Source: Nephromyces sp. MM_2019 (lineage: Eukaryota > Apicomplexa > Aconoidasida > Nephromycida). Taken from it: a stretch of 22,604 nt of DNA. The stretch is taken from assembly GCA_015657535.1 (NCBI GenBank), contig JADHZB010001062.1:1057-23660 (forward strand), given 5' to 3'. The position numbers and the translations under genes are program-made. The first letter of the stretch is position 1. Every line of letters starts with the position of its first letter. Below, piece by piece: positions 18,901-22,604 of this stretch. The notes under the pieces were generated by a model, which worked only from the letters and a program-made list of their open reading frames with translations, ran no database searches and was not told the DNA's origin.

Positions 18901-20267
18901 AAGGTATAATACAAAGACATGCATATATAGCTACCTTCGCTATGAAAACAGTGTTTTTCAGCACACTCAAAGACACAAGGAAGCTGCAGAGTATACAATA
19001 CAAGCAAGCACACACACACGGCCATACAGTGAAGATAGCCAACGAGAAGATAAGCTAATGGCAGCAACTTTACCTATAAGTATCACACAAAGCATATAAC
19101 CATACTTGATAGTCACACAATACACACGCATACCCCACATACACCCCACAAATATCCCACTGCGGTGAGGCTTCTACGCACACACGGCTAACACCAAGTT
19201 AAGACGTACACTTTTATAAACACACAAAGGCCCTCATAGTATACAAGCTGATGAAGACACCCAGGCAATGATATCAACACCCTTCAAACGGTAGGAAACG
19301 AGAAAAGATGAAACTCCCCACTAGCGAAACCCCCTACAATCAAACTCCACACTGGTGAAAACCGCCCACTCCCCCAGCCACCTAACCAACCCCTTCCTAG
19401 CATATCTTCTATCCTTTGACGAGCTTCTTTCAGACTAATTCCTGCGCTCTTTAGCACACGGCCAGCTAGCCCTGTAGTCTGGCTGATAAGGCCAAGGAAG
19501 ATTTGCTCAGTTCCCACAAAGTTATGCCCCACCCTCCTCGACTCCTCCTGAGCCAGCATGATGACTTGTATAGCCCTCTCAGTGAAGTTTTCAAACATCA
19601 TGTTTAAGGCAGTCAATCGTCTTGTTCTAAGAGAGAACGAAGAGGGTAGAAAATGGCTTCCTCCACGACCCCCCTCATCGCCTCTCCTTCTATGAGCAAC
19701 CTTCAATACACGGCAATTTGAGGGTGTATTTCTGTGGGGGGGAGTCCAACTGTAGAAAGAGGGTGAGGAGGGAGAGTTTACTCTAACCGAGGGGGGTGAA
19801 GCCCGCGAAGAGTCTTGTTGGCTAGCTTCCTCCAGCTTGAAGCTAATAGCAGGAGATGATTGCGTGAGGGCTTTGCAGGGTATAAACGATACATGGTGGT
19901 GGGGGGAGGGGGGTAATGCTCCAACATAATTGAGGGTGCTGGGACTGAGGGGGTTGGGGGGGTGGGGCGCTTTACCACCACCACTTCCGCTGCCCACTAC
20001 ACAGTTTTGGGTAGAAAAAAAACTGCGAGGGGTTGGAGATAACCATCTATGAGAAACAAGGCTTTCACTCCTTTGCTGTGGGGTAGGCTCCAACCCATTG
20101 TATTCTCTGTGCTTTCGAGAGATATGAGCATCCAATGAAGTTATAGTGAAGAGTAAGATAAGTAGAGGGAAGAGAATGGGACACACACACACAACTGGAG
20201 ATCTAGAGATGGGTGTCTGTACACCGCTTGAGGTATCATGTATCACTGGAAGAGCTTCATTTTCCAT
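9710..20267 (-). CDS. clpC: ClpC, plastid-type Hsp100 AAA+ chaperone, 14 exons
   Basis: Joining 14 exons with GT/AG borders gives 3186 nt, or 1061 residues plus a TAG stop, with every phase compatible. ClpC proteins are hexameric ATP-driven unfoldases that feed ClpP; plastid forms act in the stroma. Domains by residue: leader 1-222; double Clp-N repeat about 223-380; D1 with Walker A GEPGVGKT (431-438), pore loop KYRG (475-478), Walker B VVDE (500-503) and arginine pair ERR (554-556); middle coiled coil about 640-700; D2 with Walker A GPTGVGKT (765-772), pore loop GYVG (812-815), Walker B LLDE (835-838), ClpP-docking IGF (896-898) and sensor 2 GARP (990-993). The core of about 839 residues matches the usual plastid ClpC length. 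The intact double N-repeat and single short middle domain favour ClpC over ClpB. The core is certain; the N-terminal start is not. I saw no promoter. Confidence 0.96.
10089..10237. repeat. 23-24 bp minisatellite in clpC intron 13
   Basis: Six to seven copies of ATGCACACACACTCAGCATACAC-like units; a GCACGC variant appears in the right half. Confidence 0.95.
10326..10529 (-). CDS. clpC: clpC exon 13: D2 arginine finger and sensor 2
   Basis: The acceptor TTTTGCAG precedes 10529 and the donor AG|GTAGGA follows 10326. It encodes [20 protein letters not shown] and [11 protein letters not shown] (residues 927-995), the standard C-terminal D2 signatures. Confidence 0.97.
11067..11317. repeat. 25-bp minisatellite in clpC intron 12
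   Basis: Virtually identical 25-bp units (core CATGCAGAAAGCCCATTGA) flank the assembly gap. The true copy number is unknown. Confidence 0.97.
11172..11221. other. Assembly gap, 50 N
   Basis: Fifty undetermined bases inside the 25-bp array. The round number suggests a placeholder for an unresolved repeat rather than a measured length. Confidence 0.99.
11350..11573 (-). CDS. clpC: clpC exon 12: D2 sensor 1 and ClpP-docking IGF loop
   Basis: The acceptor TCTCCTTCAG precedes 11573 and the donor AG|GTAAAA follows 11350 (phase 2). It encodes [32 protein letters not shown] and the loop [18 protein letters not shown] at residues 896-898 matches the (L/I/V)GF tripeptide that docks ClpA/C/X on ClpP. 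Confidence 0.97.
11665..12139. repeat. 38/58-bp compound minisatellite filling clpC intron 11
   Basis: About eight copies of a block containing AGACACACAATATCATACGC, separated by CACACAAACATACAAGC with or without a 20-bp CACATGCACACATACAAGC insert. The array ends at the exon 11 donor, which is built from its TG-rich strand. Confidence 0.95.
12141..12394 (-). CDS. clpC: clpC exon 11: D2 Walker A to Walker B
   Basis: The acceptor TTTCTCAG precedes 12394 and the donor CAG|GTGTGT follows 12141. It encodes [42 protein letters not shown] (D2 pore loop) and [16 protein letters not shown] (Walker B), residues 768-852. The donor is itself the first unit of the TG-rich minisatellite that fills intron 11. 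Confidence 0.97.
12589..12797 (-). CDS. clpC: clpC exon 10: linker and start of D2
   Basis: The acceptor TTCCTATAG precedes 12797 and the donor ACAG|GTTGGG follows 12589 (phase 2 to 1). It encodes [35 protein letters not shown] and [11 protein letters not shown] (to residue 768). The exon splits the D2 Walker A motif between GPT and GVGKT. Confidence 0.96.
12861..13248. repeat. 12-bp tandem array in clpC intron 9
   Basis: More than 25 copies of CAGCACCACACA with CAGCAGCAAACACA variants clustered in the left third and a homogeneous right two-thirds. The 12-bp unit lacks stops in several frames, giving spurious 150-260 codon ORFs on both strands. Confidence 0.97.
13338..13430 (-). CDS. Exon-like segment inside clpC intron 9
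   Basis: A 31-codon open stretch on the clpC strand reads [20 protein letters not shown] and continues to VFK before AAG|GTGCAG. It contains a copy of the dispersed palindrome, translated as EVYIHP. Upstream it is closed by TGA, and its phase does not fit exons 9 and 10. Confidence 0.2.
13507..13682 (-). CDS. clpC: clpC exon 9: middle-domain coiled coil
   Basis: The acceptor CTCTGCACACAG precedes 13682 and the donor GA|GTAAGA follows 13507 (phase 2). It encodes a charged helical stretch [15 protein letters not shown] ... [15 protein letters not shown] at residues 640-697, in the position of the ClpC M-domain/UVR-like coiled coil. This is the least conserved core exon. Confidence 0.93.
13969..14093 (-). 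CDS. clpC: clpC exon 8: end of D1, [11 protein letters not shown] motif
   Basis: A very long pyrimidine tract on the coding strand ends in the acceptor TCTTCTGCAG before 14093. The donor CTG|GTAAGA follows 13969. It encodes [20 protein letters not shown] and then [11 protein letters not shown] (residues 598-639), the universal Hsp100 signature that closes D1. Confidence 0.97.
14496..14640 (-). CDS. clpC: clpC exon 7: D1 arginine finger and small subdomain
   Basis: The acceptor TTTTGTAG precedes 14640 and the donor GCTG|GTGTGT follows 14496 (145 bp, phase 0 to 1). It starts [12 protein letters not shown] (arginine pair at 555-556) and continues [20 protein letters not shown]. The donor lies in a short TG tract. 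The exon has only 48 codons. Confidence 0.95.
14926..15056. repeat. Degenerate repeat in clpC intron 6
   Basis: TTAGAGAAGCTTTGGCTACACA-like units with ATATATTAGAGAAATTTTCGC variants, three to four diverged copies. Confidence 0.6.
15209..15330 (-). CDS. clpC: clpC exon 6: D1, [16 protein letters not shown] region
   Basis: The acceptor ATGAAACAG precedes 15330 and the donor AAG|GTAATT follows 15209 (122 bp, phase 1 to 0). It encodes [20 protein letters not shown], then [17 protein letters not shown] (residues 509-549), the D1 sensor 1 region. Confidence 0.97.
15608..15636. repeat. Interstitial telomere-like tract in clpC intron 5
   Basis: CCCTAAATCACAAACCCTAAACCCTAATCC contains three CCCTAA(A) units, about 35 bp from the exon 5 donor. 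Confidence 0.65.
15671..15869 (-). CDS. clpC: clpC exon 5: D1 pore loop and Walker B
   Basis: The acceptor TTTGTCATCAG precedes 15869 and the donor ATCG|GTATGA follows 15671 (phase 1). It encodes [25 protein letters not shown] (substrate-gripping pore loop) and [14 protein letters not shown] (Walker B) at residues 443-509. It is highly conserved with cyanobacterial ClpC. Confidence 0.97.
15974..16446. repeat. Compound 15/29-bp minisatellite in clpC intron 4
   Basis: AGCAGGGATACACAG (15 bp) and a 29-bp AGCAGCCATAGAGCCACAGGC unit combine into a higher-order repeat of about 59 bp, with GGTAAACAG and GGTACACAC variants towards the right end. Confidence 0.95.
16664..16847 (-). CDS. clpC: clpC exon 4: start of D1, Walker A
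   Basis: The acceptor TTCTGTAG precedes 16847 and the donor GAG|GTAGAA follows 16664. It encodes [13 protein letters not shown], the DPVVGR signature and the first P-loop [13 protein letters not shown] (residues about 381-442). The one-base start completes the Lys codon left open by exon 3. A copy of the dispersed palindrome (16870-16884) lies about 25 bp upstream of the acceptor. Confidence 0.97.
17212..17388 (-). CDS. Acidic sense-strand ORF inside clpC intron 3
   Basis: An open frame of 58 codons plus stop on the clpC strand, between the exons that border the N-domain/D1 linker. The first 30 codons are Glu/Asp/Lys-rich ([20 protein letters not shown]); the rest reads [20 protein letters not shown] and ends at TAA. 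It could be an optional linker exon, part of another transcript, or a chance reading of a purine-rich tract. No clean splice borders were found. Confidence 0.2.
   Translation of the reverse strand, partial: EEIVKESEKEAKNEEEDDDNDEKELEKEEDAEYYVNLHLFQGKTSNLQLLKKRNEPYF
17662..17792 (-). CDS. clpC: clpC exon 3: end of Clp-N domain
   Basis: The acceptor TTAATAG precedes 17792 and the donor AAA|GTGAGA follows 17662 (131 bp, ending in phase 2). It encodes [20 protein letters not shown] and continues to a glycine-rich GGGDRSK linker. This is the C-terminal end of the second N-repeat and the hinge towards D1. The exon has only about 43 codons, so it is easily missed by length-filtered ORF searches. 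Confidence 0.93.
17982..18103 (-). CDS. Exon-like segment inside clpC intron 2
   Basis: The acceptor ACTGTTGCAG precedes 18103 and a weak GTGCGT donor follows 17982. One frame is open for about 44 codons and reads [18 protein letters not shown], then [14 protein letters not shown], which is protein-like. Its 122 bp would break the clpC frame if included, so it is not a simple cassette exon of clpC. Confidence 0.25.
18520..18653 (-). CDS. clpC: clpC exon 2: second Clp-N repeat
   Basis: The acceptor TTTTTGCCAG precedes 18653 and the donor AAG|GTAAGT follows 18520. Residues 293-337 read [17 protein letters not shown] and then a stretch ending in HLLLGVLK, the hallmark of the second Clp-N repeat. 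The phase 1 junction with exon 1 recreates GRGSGF, which is conserved in ClpC. Confidence 0.96.
18664..18780. repeat. 22-bp minisatellite in clpC intron 1
   Basis: Five copies of CATCTACATCTCGCACACAC (22-bp period), starting about 10 bp upstream of the exon 2 acceptor. Confidence 0.95.
19391..20267 (-). CDS. clpC: clpC exon 1: targeting leader and first Clp-N repeat
   Basis: From the ATG at 20267 the frame is open to a GTTGGT donor after 19391, ending in phase 1. Residues 25-45 are hydrophobic ([11 protein letters not shown] core) and resemble a signal peptide or signal anchor. Residues 48-222 are rich in Ser, Pro, Arg and His with few acids, like a transit peptide. The Clp-N core then starts at [15 protein letters not shown] (residue 223). 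Cautions: the hydrophobic stretch partly overlaps an (AC)n tract, and a strong pyrimidine-rich acceptor (CTCTCTTAG, with the exon then starting at 19626) precedes the core. The leader could therefore come from a different upstream exon, such as the ORF starting at 20473. The Clp-N part is certain; the first 200 codons are provisional. Confidence 0.75.
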
Positions 20268-20320
20268 GAGTACAAGAAGGTGATAAGTCTGAACAACTGC
20301 TGTTACGGAGTTATGGAGCT

Positions 20321-20473
20321 TCAATAAGGCTCGTGGTGGTGGGGGGTGACCATGAGTATTCCGCAGAAACCCCCCAGTGAAATCTCATGCCGAAGCCTTG
20401 AAAAGCTTGGAATAGCATCGGGGAAAAGTCTGGAGAAGAAGACGAACAGGGGGGAAACGAGGGAAAGTCTCAT
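20321..20473 (-). CDS. Alternative leader ORF upstream of clpC
   Basis: ATG at 20473 opens a 50-codon frame starting [20 protein letters not shown], which resembles a secretory signal peptide. It is in a different frame from clpC exon 1 and no good donor was seen. It could be the true first exon of clpC (first half of a bipartite leader) or an upstream ORF. Confidence 0.3.
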   Translation of the reverse strand: MRLSLVSPLFVFFSRLFPDAIPSFSRLRHEISLGGFCGILMVTPHHHEPY

Positions 20474-20932
20474 GGAAGTTGGTAGCTGTGGAGAAGATAA
20501 TGGTGGGGGTGGTAGGTTTGAGGCGGGGGGGGGTGAGCAAACCACCTCACAAGTCTGCTCAAAAAACTTATAAACTAGCGTGGGGTAACTGAAGCAACAA
20601 CATACACACATGCGTGTACTGCACTACAAATCGCACACGCATACAAATCTTCATCCTTTACTCTAACACACACATACATACTCGTAAGTAGACTAACCAA
20701 TACCGCCTTATGCGACTAGCTAAAAACTGTGCAGTATGAGGGAGAAATGACTAGATCTTCAGTACAAAAAAGAGGGAAGCTTCAATCCCTTTCTGAGTAT
20801 TGGAAAAGAGGAGGGATTTCTTCTTCAGAAGATGAATAGTGAAGATTTCACCAGAGAAAAATGAGAAAAACTGCACACATACATCACAATATGAAGACCT
20901 CCAGCGAAAAAAAAAGAGACTAGGGGGGGTTA

Positions 20933-21202
20933 ATGGGGGGTTACATGGGGGGTTACTTGTGGAATCAATCAGGTCCTATAAAGGGTAGGTCTCTTCTGGA
21001 TGGTGAAGATTTGCTTAAGCTTACAGGCTTAAGAGCTACACAGAAGCCACTACACACAAACTCAATAGTAGTGCCTATACAAACTTACAAAATAGATGTG
21101 CGTAGAATAGGAAGGAGAACTTCTCTAAAGCTGATTGTACATACACCGGCATTCGCTGGATACGGAATTAAATATGAAGAAGGAAGCGCTGGAATAGCAT
21201 AA
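20933..21202 (+). CDS. Hypothetical ORF, plus strand, 89 codons
   Basis: ATG at 20933 to TAA. After a repetitive MGGYMGGY start it reads IKGRSLLDGEDLLKLTGLRA, then VVPIQTYKIDVRRIGRRTSL, a protein-like composition with no simple repeats. No family recognised. The same DNA on the minus strand holds a short exon-like frame (21155 to 21089, CAG acceptor, GTAAGT donor), so the strand is unsure. The dispersed palindrome occurs at 21134-21149. Confidence 0.3.
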   Translation: MGGYMGGYLWNQSGPIKGRSLLDGEDLLKLTGLRATQKPLHTNSIVVPIQTYKIDVRRIGRRTSLKLIVHTPAFAGYGIKYEEGSAGIA

Positions 21203-21330
21203 ACACTGAAAAATACAGAAAGAGAAGGTAAGACATGGTGTAAGTACAATCATTCTCACTAATCAATACTAAAGTTTAAGAGGGAAAAAAAAAATGAAAA
21301 TCTCACTAGAAATGGATGTTTTTGCATACA

Positions 21331-21490
21331 TGAAGAGGGAAACACACACACAATGAACCATTTTTTCATCCAATAAGAAGAAAACTCACACGCAATCAAC
21401 CTTTTTTATCCAAGAAGAGGGAAACACACACACAATCAAACATTTTTCACCCATAAAGAGGGAAACACACACAACCAACAGTTTAAAGAG
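21331..21490. repeat. About 44-bp tandem repeat, four copies
   Basis: Units of GAGGGAAACACACACACAAT followed by CAACCTTTTTTATCCAAGAA-type sequence. Copies differ by single-base changes and small indels. Confidence 0.9.
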
Positions 21491-21777
21491 ACAAGCAAAA
21501 AAATTTTTTTCCCTCCTTCTCAATTCTCCAAATCTAACGCACACATAAAAACCAAAAAACCCCTAAAAGACGACCTTCCTCTTGCCTACACACAGCCTTT
21601 TGTGTGCGATTCACCGAGAGAGCCTTTCTTTTACACTTTTCCCCGTTATTAAACTCCAAGAAACAACACACACTACATGCACACAAAGATTCACTATAGA
21701 GACCTGGATTCAATGCTGTTTGTAAGTGTAGGAGATTCAAAAAGATGCATAAATAAAGTCAAGAATGGCGAATTTAC

Positions 21778-21965
21778 CTTAAAAAATAATGCAGAAAATG
21801 AAGAGGGAGGTGGGTGTGCAAATTTATCTTCCTCTTCCTGCTTTTCCCGCAATTCTGCGAAAAAAACGTCAAAAATTACTGAATTCGTGGGTATGTCGGA
21901 GATTATGCACTTTTTGCAATGTTTCGGGAGAGGCTGGAGCTTTTTACTGATGTTTTTTCCATCTT
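21778..21965 (-). CDS. Candidate internal exon of an unknown upstream gene
   Basis: An open minus-strand frame with a consensus donor AAG|GTAAAT after 21778 and a possible acceptor (CATAAAAG) before 21965; the 188 bp give phase 1 to 0. It reads KKLQPLPKHCKKCIISDIPT, then VFFAELREKQEEDKFAHPPP. Composition is protein-like and the CKKC pair could bind metal, but I do not recognise the family. A plus-strand ORF over the same bases (21677-22075) ends in a VCVCV repeat tail and is less convincing. Confidence 0.4.
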
Positions 21966-21969
21966 CTTT

Positions 21970-22310
21970 TATGAGATTTGTGTGTGTTGGTGTGTGTGGG
22001 CGTGTGTGTGCGTGTGTGTGGCTGTTTCCGTGCTTCTGTGTGCGTGCACATGTGTGTGTGAGGATATTTCAGTGAAGGCGCGTAGGGTACATGCAGAGTG
22101 TGGCTGTGTGTGTAAAGCGTGTGTCAAGGCGAGGGGTATCAGAGATGTGTGTGTGCGAAGACACTTATTTGCGTCAAAATACGTGGTGTGTGCGTGAATA
22201 TATGTAGGTACATATATAGCATATGAATATGTATGTGTAAATATCTACTAGTGTGTCCTTGAAGATATAAAGCTGTGTGCGTGTGTGGGTGTATATTTGT
22301 GTGTGTATTT
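21970..22310. repeat. TG-rich simple-repeat tract
   Basis: GTGTGTG-rich plus strand without a fixed unit, flanking the candidate exon. Nothing else seen to the window end apart from CA-rich sequence. Confidence 0.8.
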
Positions 22311-22604
22311 ATTATTTTAGCTTTCATCTATAGAAGAAATGCATATGAAATCTCATCTCTCCACAATCACTCGGCAGAAACCAAGCGCACACACTAGTTA
22401 GTACACAGACATAAATATACAATCTAATATACGCTCTAGCCCACGCACACCAAGAATCAAGCACTCACCATCACACACAACGATTGTCTACACACACACC
22501 AGCAATTCACATAAGTTCAATAAATACCCTCCTCACACTAGCCCCCCAATTACCAATCCGACTTCTCCACACACAAGCTGAAACCCCACCAACCCAAACA
22601 CCCC

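Noticed and set aside
9710..20267. clpC as bacterial contamination or plastid-genome DNA
   Set aside because: Thirteen spliceosomal introns and a targeting leader show it is nuclear.
20346..20573. Plus-strand ORF of 75 codons
   Set aside because: Gly/Glu-rich shadow of the Pro/Ser-rich minus-strand leader region; no independent support.

Overview
This window is nuclear DNA of a eukaryote that carries a secondary plastid. The best evidence is one complete, intron-rich gene on the minus strand (20267 to 9710) for a ClpC/Hsp100 chaperone of the cyanobacterial/plastid type. I resolved it into 14 exons whose phases all agree, giving a 1061-codon product. About 222 residues precede the ClpC core. 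They begin with a hydrophobic segment and continue Ser/Pro/Arg-rich, as expected of a bipartite signal-plus-transit leader for a plastid with more than two membranes (apicoplast or similar). Short CCCTAAA (TTTAGGG-type) telomere-like tracts and very dense CA/TG repeats fit an alveolate. An eimeriid-type coccidian is my favoured guess and a chromerid is an alternative; neither is proven by the sequence.

Layout. Positions 1-87 are a pure (AC)n tract. Positions 5139 to about 372 (minus) hold a second split gene, with five phase-compatible exons encoding a beta-propeller/WD40-like protein, possibly an axonemal CFAP-type protein. Positions 5140-9709 have no convincing gene and contain several repeat families and a few exon-like islands. 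Positions 9710-20267 are clpC, with 13 introns of 194-820 bp, many filled with different minisatellites; one array contains a 50-N assembly gap. Positions 20268-22604 are upstream of clpC. They contain an ambiguous plus-strand ORF, a 44-bp repeat and a good candidate minus-strand exon of a third gene.

The most unusual signal is a near-palindromic 13-mer, GGTGTACATACAC in its commoner orientation, present about 14 times across introns and intergenic DNA (seven copies of the inner 12-mer exact). Some copies share similar flanks, so this looks like a dispersed short element or a protein-binding site rather than chance. Several sense-strand, exon-like open segments also lie inside clpC introns and are not explained by the clpC protein.

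The two named genes need not act together. ClpC would be an ATP-driven unfoldase in the plastid stroma, probably feeding ClpP because its IGF loop is kept. The WD40 protein would be cytosolic or axonemal.
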